Below are positions 17,101-25,401 of a stretch of 63,845 nt of DNA, in pieces. The notes under the pieces were generated by a model. That model was given only the letters and a program-made list of their open reading frames with translations. It was not told the origin of the DNA and ran no database searches. Within the stretch, counting starts at the first letter, position 1, and each line of letters opens with the position of its first letter. Position numbers and translations under genes: made by a program. The stretch comes from Streptomyces sp. NRRL S-337 (GTDB lineage Bacteria > Actinomycetota > Actinomycetes > Streptomycetales > Streptomycetaceae): the NCBI RefSeq assembly GCF_000720175.1, contig NZ_JOIX01000063.1, forward strand, positions 1 through 63,845, in the 5' to 3' direction.

Positions 17101-17778
17101 GAGAAGATCGCGCCGGCGCAGCTGAGGCTGCTGGAGGAACGCCGGGAGCGCGGCGGGGAGCGGGTCGAGGGCTGGGTCCGGCCGCTGTGGGAATTCTGGG
17201 CGGAGACCCTGCCGGCCGCGCTGGACACCGAGTTCGGCGACCAGCGCGCCATCCAGCCGACCCTGCGCACCCTGCTGGAGCACGTCCGCGGCGGCACGCC
17301 GGAGCCACGGGCCCGCAAGGAGTTCCCCGAGCCCCGGCGCCGGTCGACCGAGGAGGACGACTGGGGCACCGCGCCGCGGTCCTCGGGCGGGGCGTACCGG
17401 GACGACGACGCGGACGGCGCGGACTCGTACGGGCGCGACGGGGACTCCTACGGGCGCGGCGAGGACTCCTACGGGCGTGACGGGTACGGCAACGACGCGT
17501 CCGGCGACGGCTCGTACGGCACCGGCGACCGGCGCCCGTCCGCGGACCGCGACCGGGACCGGGACCGGGGCCGGGAGCCGGAGCGGGGCCGGGAGCCGGA
17601 GCGGGGCCGGGATGAAGGCCGCGAGCGCGACCGGCTCAACGGGCACTCCGCCGGCGACGGCCGGCCGTGGGCGCCCTGGGACGACGACGCCCGGGAGGAC
17701 CGCCCGTCCGGCGGCGCCGACGACGGCGGCGGCCGGGACCGTGCGCGCCGCAACCCCTGGGACGGTGATGCGGAGTGA
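14149..17778 (+). CDS. Large tubulin/FtsZ-like protein (Tubulin_2 type)
   Basis: A 1209-residue protein. The N-terminus has a Rossmann-like nucleotide loop, MLFVGLGGTGGLVG, and at residues 195-200 the tubulin signature appears as GGTGAG (in VAFSVAGGTGAGIFLDYL). Residues 1-420 are thus a GTPase domain of the FtsZ/tubulin superfamily; the next 700 residues are a mostly helical extension, and the C-terminal 110 are low-complexity with repeated DSYGR units and Arg/Glu/Asp runs. Classical FtsZ is about 400 residues, so this belongs to the divergent long family. The ATG has GGGAGGA at ideal distance; upstream in-frame sequence is not conserved-looking. The stop overlaps the next start (GTGA). Confidence 0.8.
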   Translation: MKIFQPMLFVGLGGTGGLVGAELERRLRAELCGPDGVALSHLSGHAPYQLPDCLQFVYADYSETDLQRLPQFNVDPSLRAAYARTSRATHNLLPNFDSSPEVTKMLRASLRDEVADWLPPRIDEPKVTPLHNGAGQLPTVGRAALFATLRHSLAPVLEPLLQAIDAIAKSAGELSELGGGKVNGCDVFVAFSVAGGTGAGIFLDYLHLINQAFKMRRFDGVKIYPLVVMPSSFSSASGGGREAELNAARALVDLFRLVDGQNAPTEGAEIGDLDHDSSGLGIRYPGTTPIRLRTGILPTAFLFSPTAGIRQDDLRRSIVSLVMSLIGTELGDGRSRGRTTAADDDYQTFAASFINRGVHRSAMSPTGIGRQGVSTSLVASMTAPMDQLADLVAGRLLREAVTDLVERPRATLRDGAVPMIRQLFADSGLEELWERRQLPVPEPEPLPRGSRAIETALGERIADMQRLLSDLRSVADRQAASMADRFVPRPAIDKLLQSVDPFLAERVVRGVPDSDEPIARVGFLGMLNSRAVAPPRPAGVTDQPPKTPRIKGRLAGMSPARWGDDDVQAALQAQDAWYQWRSRIVWHEAWREQQQRWQPQADAAGTDLGRLVNAFRKHSEQERKLSAQKGLELYEDRTGISYLLPPQRTLNHFYEDLVTRLVRREGLREHDDEAALLLKMIDGDTWRSVHAQSRRNPDGAVAAVKAQLEGRITRLFAESGEHLEERPLLPPMSTLLAAAAGDADATDQVSKEALELFGRKLTGLLPVGFTPEGTGPLRVLVTYPRVQAVEEVQEFLGKALRLPSDAKNSVEYRGVESDSITVVLFRSEMSLTQVPEARKVLRQWARAKDSEQAHDVLRWRQRLGYRDSWMVSCEDDRRAILHRLLCCMWNGQVDVVDGDTSSPERVRLRLFPEKGENVPGVRLRLGDFPGGVSSWAELLRSYERWTVLDDERIVEDYCRELMGAQPHGLARSGSDPHPLFVELVEKIAPAQLRLLEERRERGGERVEGWVRPLWEFWAETLPAALDTEFGDQRAIQPTLRTLLEHVRGGTPEPRARKEFPEPRRRSTEEDDWGTAPRSSGGAYRDDDADGADSYGRDGDSYGRGEDSYGRDGYGNDASGDGSYGTGDRRPSADRDRDRDRGREPERGREPERGRDEGRERDRLNGHSAGDGRPWAPWDDDAREDRPSGGADDGGGRDRARRNPWDGDAE

Positions 17779-20405
17779 CCGCCACGGAGGAGGCCACCGC
17801 CGTCGTCCACCTGGACCTGCGGACGCAGGCGGCGCAGCTCGACACGGCCGCGGCCGTGCGGTCCGCGGTCGCCCGGCAGCTCGGCCGGGCCGGGCTGCCC
17901 GAGCCCGACCACCCGCTGTTCCTGGTGGTGGACACCCCGGCGGGACTGACCGAGCACCAGCGGCAGTACGAACTCCTCGCCGCCTACCGGGCGTTGGGCG
18001 AGGTCCGGATGCTGGTGCTGCTGGTGGGCAGCGCGCCCGGGGCGTACGCCGGCGACGAGGAAGTGCTGCCGCCCGACCGGCGGCTGGTGCGGCCCGCGGT
18101 GCTGCGCGGTTCCGGCACCGCGCTGCTGTGGGCGGGCGATCTGCGCTCCGCCCGGACCGCGCTGGAGCAGCCGGCGCCCGACGACCCGGCGGCGCTGGCG
18201 GTCCTGGTGGACCTGCTGTCGGTGCCGGACGTCTTCCAGCGGGTGCTCGACGACCTCGGGTCGCTGCCCGACACGGTCGCCGCGCCCGGCGTACGGCTGC
18301 TGGAGCAGGACCTGCCGCCCGAGGTACGGGACCGGGCCTGGCGCGATGCGCTCAGCCGGTTCGCCGGCGAGGACCTGGACCACGCACCGGAGTTGCCGGC
18401 CACCCGGTCCGGCGTCGACCTGCCGGAGCCGCTGCGCGGCCTGGTGGCCGGCCGCGGCGGGCGTGAGCTGCGGCACCGCGAGACCGGCGGGGTGGCGGAC
18501 GACGCCTACCGCGCCTGTGCCGAAGCACTGGACGACGCGGAGGAGGAACTGGCGGGCCTGCGGACCGTCCTCGGCCTGCTGCGGCCCGTTCACCGGGGGA
18601 CGTTCGAGGCCGAGCTCGACCGGGCGCACCAGGCGCTCGTCGACTACCGGGAGCTGGTCGCGGGCGCCCTGCACAGCGGCGGCAGTTCGGGTGCCTCGCC
18701 GTCCGCCGCCGAGGCCACCGCCCGGCTCGCGGCCCTCGGTCTGCGGGTGCCCTCGGCCGAGGGCGTGGGCGAGCGGATCGGTGAGGGGCTGCGGGAGTTC
18801 GCCGGGAAGCTCCTGGGACAGGGGCTGGCGCTGCGCGCGGTGGCCCGGCGGTTCACCGCGCTGGCCGGGCGGGTGGAACCGGTGCCGGGTTCGGCACTGC
18901 TGCCGCGGCTGGCCGAGCTGCCGATCGCCGACGCGGCGGCCCGGGCCGGAGCGGCGGCGGACCCGCTGCCGGTTGCCCCGGCCGCGGTGGTGGCGGCGGG
19001 CGCGGCGGGGCTGCTCGGCGCGCTGTGGCAGTGGCCGTTCATGGCCCTGGCGCTGCTCGTCCCGCTGGTCTTCCAGGGCCTGGCGATGCTCGGCGCGGCC
19101 CGGCTGCGGGGCGCGGGGCGGCCGGGCCGGTGGGCAGTGGGCCCCCGGATCGCGGCGGTCGTGGGCGCGGTGGCCGGTGTGACCGTGGCGTACGCGACCG
19201 ACCCGCCGCCGTGGCTGAGCACCGCCGCGGCGCTGGTGGGCATCGGCGCCGCGGTGGAGACCGCGCGCCGAGTGTGGCGCACCGCGGCCGACACCTGGGG
19301 CGCGGACCAGGGCACCCTCGCGCTGCGCCGGGCCCTGGCCGGGCTGGACGCGCTGCTGGCCGAGGCGGTCCGGGAGCACTGGGCCGCCGACGAGCGGCTG
19401 TACTGCGCCGACGCGGCCCGGTCCGTGGCCGGCATGCTGCGGGCGACCGCGGCCGCCGCGGACGCCGAGGCGGCCCCCGAGCCCGAACGGCCGGCCGGCA
19501 CCGGCACGTCCGGCACCGAGCCGCCGGCCGCGGACGACTGGCTGTCCAGCGCCTCGGCCCTGGAGACGGGCACCTTCGCGGTGGCCGACGACGCGGACAG
19601 CGACTGGGCCAGCGCCTACGCGTGGGACGACGAGCCCTCCTGGGACGAACCCGCCGCACCGGCCGGGGAACAGCGGCCCGCCGGGCCCGCCGACCCCTGG
19701 GAGGACCGCACCGCCGGTGCTCCGCGCTGGCTGGACCGGGAGAGCGGTGAGGGCGGGCCGGAGCTGGTCGCCACCCTGGCCGGGGACCTGACGGACGCCG
19801 CCCTGGTCGCGATGGCGCCGTACTGGGGCGCCGTCGAACGTGGCCAGGCCGGGGCGCTCGCCGTCCGGCGCACCGAGGAACGCGTCCGCGAGCTGCTCTC
19901 CGCGGCCCGCCGGCACCTCCGGACCAACGGGGTGCTGGCCGCACCGCCGTTCGCCGCCGGCCACCGCGTCCGCGCCACCTCGGCGAACCTGCTGGGGACG
20001 GACCCGCAGCGGGTGGCCGAACTGGTGGGCACAGAGGCCGACCGGCGGGCCGTGGTGCAGCTGTCCTCGCCCGAGCAGGGCACGCTGCTCAACCGCGACC
20101 CGGCGGCCGCGGTGTGGATCAGATTCGCGCCGGAGGCGGTGCGCGGCGAGGTCGAGAAGGCCTGGCGGGCCGGCGGCACGGGCCACCCGGCCGACGCGCT
20201 GTGGACGTCGTCGGGGCGGTACGCCGGGCTGATCCGGCTCACCCCGCTGCGGATGGGCGTGGTCGACACCGTCCGGCCCCGCGAGAGCCCCGGGCCCGAC
20301 GGGACCGACGGCCGCCATGACTTCGACGGGCCCGGCGGGTACGGCGGCTCCGACGGGTCCCCCCAGGTCGACGCGTACGAAGGAAGGGACGGCGACCTCT
20401 GGTGA
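17775..20405 (+). CDS. Multi-pass membrane protein of unknown function
   Basis: An 876-residue protein linked by 4-bp overlaps to the genes on both sides. The first 370 residues are soluble and helical, with a beta-alpha pattern near the start (HPLFLVVDTPAGL, RMLVLLVGSAPG). Residues 393-500 contain three or four hydrophobic helices (for example AAVVAAGAAGLLGALWQ and WPFMALALLVPLVFQGLAML). A Pro/Asp/Trp-rich linker at about 555-650 leads to a C-terminal domain of 220 residues ending in Gly/Asp-rich sequence. I do not recognise a family. Its position between the tubulin-like and GTPase genes suggests it is the membrane component of that complex. Confidence 0.75.
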   Translation: MTATEEATAVVHLDLRTQAAQLDTAAAVRSAVARQLGRAGLPEPDHPLFLVVDTPAGLTEHQRQYELLAAYRALGEVRMLVLLVGSAPGAYAGDEEVLPPDRRLVRPAVLRGSGTALLWAGDLRSARTALEQPAPDDPAALAVLVDLLSVPDVFQRVLDDLGSLPDTVAAPGVRLLEQDLPPEVRDRAWRDALSRFAGEDLDHAPELPATRSGVDLPEPLRGLVAGRGGRELRHRETGGVADDAYRACAEALDDAEEELAGLRTVLGLLRPVHRGTFEAELDRAHQALVDYRELVAGALHSGGSSGASPSAAEATARLAALGLRVPSAEGVGERIGEGLREFAGKLLGQGLALRAVARRFTALAGRVEPVPGSALLPRLAELPIADAAARAGAAADPLPVAPAAVVAAGAAGLLGALWQWPFMALALLVPLVFQGLAMLGAARLRGAGRPGRWAVGPRIAAVVGAVAGVTVAYATDPPPWLSTAAALVGIGAAVETARRVWRTAADTWGADQGTLALRRALAGLDALLAEAVREHWAADERLYCADAARSVAGMLRATAAAADAEAAPEPERPAGTGTSGTEPPAADDWLSSASALETGTFAVADDADSDWASAYAWDDEPSWDEPAAPAGEQRPAGPADPWEDRTAGAPRWLDRESGEGGPELVATLAGDLTDAALVAMAPYWGAVERGQAGALAVRRTEERVRELLSAARRHLRTNGVLAAPPFAAGHRVRATSANLLGTDPQRVAELVGTEADRRAVVQLSSPEQGTLLNRDPAAAVWIRFAPEAVRGEVEKAWRAGGTGHPADALWTSSGRYAGLIRLTPLRMGVVDTVRPRESPGPDGTDGRHDFDGPGGYGGSDGSPQVDAYEGRDGDLW

Positions 20406-22510
20406 CCAGCACCTCGCACCCCCACGTGGTGCAGCCGGACGGTACCCGGCGGGCCACGCTCGCCTTCACCGTCCCCTCGGGGCGGCGCCGGGTCGCCCCG
20501 GTCCGCTTCGGCCGCGAGTCCCGCCGCGATCCGCAGTTGCCGCAGCGCATCCGCAACGGCCTGCTCGACGACGAGGGCCAGCAGTGCGTCCAGGTACGGC
20601 TGACCGCGGCCGACGCGGCGAACCCGGCGGCCCGGGCCCTGCTGGACGCCGAGGCGGGCACCGCGCTGCGGCTGCACCGGGTGCTCGACGACCCGGAGCA
20701 CGCGGCGCTCTTCCCGCAGATCATCGGCTATGAACTCGACACCACCGAGCCGTTCCTGCTGTATGCCGCGCCGCGCGGCACCGCCGCCGCCCGCACCCAT
20801 GTGATGTCCGCCAGCGATCAGCGGGTCTTCGCGCGGGACCTGCTGCGGGCGCTGTGCCTGCTGGACGGCCAGGGCCTGGTGCTGCGCGGCATCTCACCGG
20901 CCACCGTGCTCTGGGACGGCACCTCGGTGCAGCTCTGGGGGCTGGAGGGGGTGGCCCACATCGGGCGGCCGCGGACCCGGTGGGGCCGGGCCCCCTACTG
21001 CCCGCCCGAACAGCGCCGGGGAGAGGGGTTCGTGGACTCCCGGGACGCGGTGTGGAGCGCCGCCCAGGTGCTCTACCAGCTGGTGACCGGCCGGCCCGGC
21101 CCGGCGGACCGGGCACCGGACGACCTCGCCGCGCACCGGGTGCTCGCCGAGACGCTGCGCGGTGCCTTCGCGCCGCGGGCCGCCGACCGGCCCACGCCGG
21201 CCGGGCTCCTCGACCTCCTGGCCCCGGGGGCCGCCCGGCAGCTCACGCTCACCGGGCCCGCCGACGACGAGTACCGCCCGGACCGGGAGGCGTTCGACCA
21301 GGCCCTGCGCCTCAAACGGCAGGCCCCCGCCGCCGAGGCCCGGGACGGGAACAGCGCCGGGCGAGGCACCGGCAGCGTCCTCTGCCCGTACTGCCTGGAG
21401 CCCATCCAGCTCGACCTCACCGCGCTGTACGTCACCGACAGCCGGATGCAGTACCAGCAGCTGGACGTCAAGGGGATCACCAACGCCCTGCGGCGGCAGG
21501 ACGTGATGCGGTCCGCCGTCCAGAAGTGCACGGCGGACCCGGACTTCCCCGAGCACTTCATCCCGGTGCCCTACCTCACCTACGGCCGCCCGCTGACCGT
21601 CGCGATGGTCGGCCAGTCCTCCACCGGCAAGAGCCATCTGCTGACCCAGATGATCGCCGAGATCACCGACGGCGGCCTGGAGCCGTTCGGTCTGAAGTGG
21701 CAGTCCGTCAACCCCGAGCAGCACGCCCGGTTCGTACGGGAACGGGTGCAGCCGCTGCGCAACGGCAAGGTCCTCGACCACACCGGCGGCATCGGGCTGG
21801 ACGGCTTCGCCCGCTTCGTGGAGTCGCTGCTGATCACCGACGCCCGCGGGCAGGTGCGGCCGGTCGCCTTCTTCGACCTCGGCGGCGAGGACCTGGTGCG
21901 GACCGACGCCGCGCTCCGCTTCCTGCTCGGGGTCGACGCCCTGGTCTTCGTCGTCGACCCGGCGCTGGCGCTCCCCCTGCCGCATCTGGACCACGCCAGG
22001 GAACGCTGGGGCCTGGAGGTGAACCGGGACGGCGATCTCGCCTTCGGCACGGTCCTGGACCGGCTGCCGAAGAACGGCCCGTATCTGGACGTGGCGGCCG
22101 CGATGGTGCTGGGCAAGGCCGACCTGCTGCGGTTCCAGCCGCCCGTCGACCGGTGGCTGGGCGAGGCACCGCCCACCACCCTCGACCCCGCGCGGGTGCG
22201 CGAGGAGAGCCGGGACGTCCACGGCCTGCTGCGCCGGCACGCCGGCCAGGCGTGGCTGCGCCCGTTCGACGCGATCCGCCGGTGCACCCTGCACGTCGCG
22301 TCGGCCACCGGCGGCCAGGAGGACCACGGCCGCTATCCGACCGGGGTGGGCCCCCGGCGGGTGCTGGCGCCGTTGGTGTCGCTGCTGGCGATGCACGGGG
22401 TGATCGAAGTGCCGGGCGGCGCCGAGGCGTTCGCCGTCGGAGGGGCGGCCGCGCGGCCATCGGCGCCGCCGCCGGAAGCCAGCGGATCAGGGGGAGAGGA
22501 AGCGGAGTGA
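20402..22510 (+). CDS. Pseudokinase fused to a P-loop GTPase
   Basis: A 702-residue protein. Residues 60-290 have the outline of a protein kinase C-lobe, but the catalytic residues are gone: the HRD loop reads LRGISPATVLWD, the DFG position reads WGLEG, while PYCPPEQ (APE-like) and DAVWSAAQVLYQLVTG remain. A CPYC pair follows near residue 325. The C-terminal half is a GTPase-like P-loop domain: GQSSTGKS at 404-411 (Walker A), DLGG at 492-495 (G3) and GKAD at 571-574 (NKxD-like G4). This matches the distinct GTPase reported beside bacterial tubulin-like and vWA genes. GTG start with a 4-bp overlap on the preceding stop. Confidence 0.75.
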   Translation: MTSTSHPHVVQPDGTRRATLAFTVPSGRRRVAPVRFGRESRRDPQLPQRIRNGLLDDEGQQCVQVRLTAADAANPAARALLDAEAGTALRLHRVLDDPEHAALFPQIIGYELDTTEPFLLYAAPRGTAAARTHVMSASDQRVFARDLLRALCLLDGQGLVLRGISPATVLWDGTSVQLWGLEGVAHIGRPRTRWGRAPYCPPEQRRGEGFVDSRDAVWSAAQVLYQLVTGRPGPADRAPDDLAAHRVLAETLRGAFAPRAADRPTPAGLLDLLAPGAARQLTLTGPADDEYRPDREAFDQALRLKRQAPAAEARDGNSAGRGTGSVLCPYCLEPIQLDLTALYVTDSRMQYQQLDVKGITNALRRQDVMRSAVQKCTADPDFPEHFIPVPYLTYGRPLTVAMVGQSSTGKSHLLTQMIAEITDGGLEPFGLKWQSVNPEQHARFVRERVQPLRNGKVLDHTGGIGLDGFARFVESLLITDARGQVRPVAFFDLGGEDLVRTDAALRFLLGVDALVFVVDPALALPLPHLDHARERWGLEVNRDGDLAFGTVLDRLPKNGPYLDVAAAMVLGKADLLRFQPPVDRWLGEAPPTTLDPARVREESRDVHGLLRRHAGQAWLRPFDAIRRCTLHVASATGGQEDHGRYPTGVGPRRVLAPLVSLLAMHGVIEVPGGAEAFAVGGAAARPSAPPPEASGSGGEEAE

Positions 22511-24852
22511 ACGACTTCACGGAGCGGAGACCACCGCACCGGCCTACGGCCGCCGGCACCGGTACCGGCGGACCGGACTTCACGGGCGGACCGGGCTTCA
22601 CGGGCGGGCCGGGATTCACGGGTGGGCCCGTCACCGGCGGACCGGCGTACGCGGGCGGACCGGGCTACACGGGGGGACCGGGCTTCACGGGCGGGCCGGG
22701 CTTCACGGGCGGGCCGGGCGGCGGCGGAGCCGTGGACACGGTGGACCAGGTGGTCTTCCGGTGGGACGGCAACCAGGGGCGCCAGGGCACGGGCATGAAG
22801 GCCGTCGCCCACTCCTGCACGGTCGAGCGCGCCGAGGAACTGGGCCGGGAACTCGGCCCGTTGCTGTGGGTCTCCGGTGCGGCCGCGCCCCGGCCGAGCG
22901 TCGTCCGCACGGTCTCCCGCGACGGCGACGTGATGCTCGTCCAGCGCTGGCCCACCACCGACCGGGGCGGCCGCCCCAGCACGGTCAGCCATGTCCTGAT
23001 CGGCGCGCCGGGCACGTTGAAGACCCGTCAGAGCCTCGGCCTCGCGTACGGCGGCTGGAGCCCCCGCGAGTCCGCCGAACAGGCCACCGGGCAGCTGCGC
23101 CCGGTGGAGTGCGAGGAACTCGACGCGCTGGCCCGCCGGTGGCTGCCCGAGATGGAAGGTCGGCTGCCGACGGTCCAGCGCCCGCTGATCCTGATCGCCG
23201 CGGAGTGGCTGCGCGACCCGGCCCAGCGGATCTCGCTCCTCATGGAAGAGGAGGAACCACCCGGCCAGCCGGGCCCGGGCGCCGCGCCACTGGTCTACCT
23301 GGGGCTGTTCCTGCTCTTCGGCTCCTGGCTGGGGCGCGAGTGGACGTTCGCCACGTACGACACGGTCGACAGCCATCCGCTGCGGCTGATGTGCGTACCG
23401 CGCTGGGAACCGGACGCGGGCGGGCCGGGCCCGCTGGCCCGGGTCGAGGTCCGCACGCCGGCCCAGCCGCAGATCGAGCACAAGGCCGCGAACCGGCTGG
23501 TCAAGCACCTTCTGGCGCACCCGCCGGGAAGCCCCGGCCTGCCGCAGCTGATCGACGGGCTGAGGAACGGCGCGACGCTGGACTGGCCGCGACGCCAGGC
23601 CCTGCTCAAGGACCTCCTCGCCGCCGACCGGCCGCCGGGTCCCCAGCCGGCACCCGGACCGTCGACGGGACCCGCACCCGCACCCGCACCGACGAAGAGC
23701 CCCGCACCGACGCACCTGCCTGCGCCCACGCACCTGCCTCCACCGACACACCTGCCGCCGCCCGTACCGGAGACGGCGCCGGTACGGGATTCGGCACCGG
23801 TACGGGAGACGCCACCGGTGCGGGAAGAACCGCCGGTCCGGGAGCGGGACACCCCGCTGCCGGCCCGGGACCGGGAAGCCGCGCTGCCGTTCCGGGAAAC
23901 GTCACCCCCGGCTCGGGAAACACCCCCGGCCCGGCAGGCACCCCCGACCCGCGAGGTACCCCCGGTCCGGGAGGTACCCCCGCTCCGGGAGACGCCACCC
24001 CCGGCCGCGGCCCAACCCGCCGCGCCCCACGCACCTCCCACCCTCCACAAGCCGCCCATCTCCCACCAGCCACCCACGTCCCACGAGCCGCCGCCCCCGG
24101 CCCCCCGAGAGTCCACCAGTCCCCAGACACCCAGCACCCTCGAAGTGGCGTCGGTACGCGAGGAGTTGCGCAATCCGCTGCCCAGGAACGCCCTCCAGCG
24201 CGACCTGCTGAAGGCGCGGCTGCGCGCCCTGCCCGACGAGGCGCTCCTGGACGTGCTGCGTTCCGGTGGGCTGCCGCCGGAGCCCCTGGGGATGCTGCTG
24301 GACGAACTGGGGGACGCCCGGCGGGTGCGGGAGCGCCGGCCGCAGACGCGGGACGACCTGTGCCGGGAAGTGCTCGACAACGGGCTGTACTTCGAGCCCA
24401 ACGGGCTGGACCCGGAGTCGGCGTCCCGGGTGGCCATGGCGCGCCGGGCGGCCGATCTCTACCTCTGGGCCGTCGCCCCGCTGACCAGGGACGCACGCTT
24501 CCTGCCCGATCTGCGGGAGCTGCTGCACCGCATGTGCCGGGACCGTCATCCCGCGGCGGGCAACTGGCTCTGGGACAGCATCATCGCCCCGGCCAACGGC
24601 GTCGCCCCCGACCTGCCGGCCGACCTCTGGCAGCAGATCGTCCGGGACGTGCACCAGAAGAGCCTGGCCCCCGCCACCGCCACACCGGCGGCCACCACCC
24701 AGCCACCCACCCCGGCTCCCGCCACGGCCGCACCGGACCCACCCGCCTTCGGGAGCCGGTTCCCCGACCTGACGAGCAGTCCGGGCTGCGTGGTGGGCAC
24801 CGGCGTCGGCGTGATCGTCGTCCTCCTGGCCCTCGTGCTGATCTTCGCCTGA
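22507..24852 (+). CDS. GTPase-associated protein (GAP1-like) with tail anchor
   Basis: A 781-residue protein starting at a GTG that overlaps the preceding stop. Residues 20-75 are tandem FTGGPG-type repeats. Then comes a domain starting VDQVVFRWDGNQGRQGTGM, with HVLIGAPGTLKTRQSLGLAY further on, which I recognise as the N-terminal domain of the GTPase-associated protein 1 group. A long Pro-rich linker with repeated PPVRE units spans roughly 375-540, followed by a helical domain and a C-terminal membrane anchor (GVGVIVVLLALVLIFA at the very end). Being the last gene and next to the GTPase, it is probably its partner. A very strong terminator follows 7 bp after the stop. Confidence 0.75.
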   Translation: MNDFTERRPPHRPTAAGTGTGGPDFTGGPGFTGGPGFTGGPVTGGPAYAGGPGYTGGPGFTGGPGFTGGPGGGGAVDTVDQVVFRWDGNQGRQGTGMKAVAHSCTVERAEELGRELGPLLWVSGAAAPRPSVVRTVSRDGDVMLVQRWPTTDRGGRPSTVSHVLIGAPGTLKTRQSLGLAYGGWSPRESAEQATGQLRPVECEELDALARRWLPEMEGRLPTVQRPLILIAAEWLRDPAQRISLLMEEEEPPGQPGPGAAPLVYLGLFLLFGSWLGREWTFATYDTVDSHPLRLMCVPRWEPDAGGPGPLARVEVRTPAQPQIEHKAANRLVKHLLAHPPGSPGLPQLIDGLRNGATLDWPRRQALLKDLLAADRPPGPQPAPGPSTGPAPAPAPTKSPAPTHLPAPTHLPPPTHLPPPVPETAPVRDSAPVRETPPVREEPPVRERDTPLPARDREAALPFRETSPPARETPPARQAPPTREVPPVREVPPLRETPPPAAAQPAAPHAPPTLHKPPISHQPPTSHEPPPPAPRESTSPQTPSTLEVASVREELRNPLPRNALQRDLLKARLRALPDEALLDVLRSGGLPPEPLGMLLDELGDARRVRERRPQTRDDLCREVLDNGLYFEPNGLDPESASRVAMARRAADLYLWAVAPLTRDARFLPDLRELLHRMCRDRHPAAGNWLWDSIIAPANGVAPDLPADLWQQIVRDVHQKSLAPATATPAATTQPPTPAPATAAPDPPAFGSRFPDLTSSPGCVVGTGVGVIVVLLALVLIFA

Positions 24853-24858
24853 CCGACA

Positions 24859-24900
24859 ACGGCAGGGCCCCGGCCGGTTCTCCGGCCGGGGCCCTGCCGT
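24859..24900. terminator. Bidirectional hairpin terminator closing the nine-gene array
   Basis: A perfect 19-bp stem (ACGGCAGGGCCCCGGCCGG and its complement) with a TTCT loop sits between the convergent GAP1-like and chaplin genes and can serve both. Confidence 0.9.
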
Positions 24901-24914
24901 GTCCGGTCAGTCGC

Positions 24915-25142
24915 TCAACAGGTGTTGCCGAAGGCCGGGTTGATCAGCCCGATGATGTCGATGCTGTTGCCGCACAGGTTGATCGGCAGATGGATCGGGA
25001 TCTGGATGGTGTTGCCGGAGATGACACCTGGTGAATTCAGGGCAGTGCCCCCTGCTCCGGAGTCGGCGGCGGCGACACCGGCACCTCCCAGGACAGCGGC
25101 GGCGGTCAGGGCGGTGGTGGCAACTGCGGTACGGAAGCGCAT
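24915..25142 (-). CDS. Short chaplin (surface amyloid protein)
   Basis: A 75-residue precursor: signal peptide (MRFRTAVATTALTAAAVLG, cleavage after AAA near residue 26), then one chaplin domain with GNTIQIPIHLPINLCGN and GLINPAFGNTC. The two cysteines match the disulfide-forming short chaplins (ChpF/G/H type) rather than ChpE. Chaplins assemble into amyloid films that make aerial hyphae and spores hydrophobic. The ATG has a GGAGGA site. There is no sorting signal, so it is not a long, wall-anchored chaplin. Confidence 0.92.
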   Translation of the reverse strand: MRFRTAVATTALTAAAVLGGAGVAAADSGAGGTALNSPGVISGNTIQIPIHLPINLCGNSIDIIGLINPAFGNTC

Positions 25143-25401
25143 GGTTCCTCCTGAAGGTGAGGGCACACTCGCCCGGTAACGTCTCCGCGCCCCGGTCCGG
25201 AAAACACCCATAGCGCAAGGCGGGGAACGAAACCCCTCATACGGGTGGGAGCGTTGCGTATCGCTTTCCGCCGTACACGCCGGCGCGCCACCGTAGCGAT
25301 ACGGCCCTTCGTTTCACTGATTGCGCAACTCAGGAACCCCCGGGACGCGCGCCGCGTTGAAGCCGACGGATGCTGCACGCCCGACAGTTGTGGAGGAGCA
25401 G

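Noticed and set aside
17469..20318. A 949-codon minus-strand frame opposite the membrane protein of the array
   Set aside because: Low-complexity Gly/Arg/Pro translation, no start site, and antisense to a coupled operon gene.
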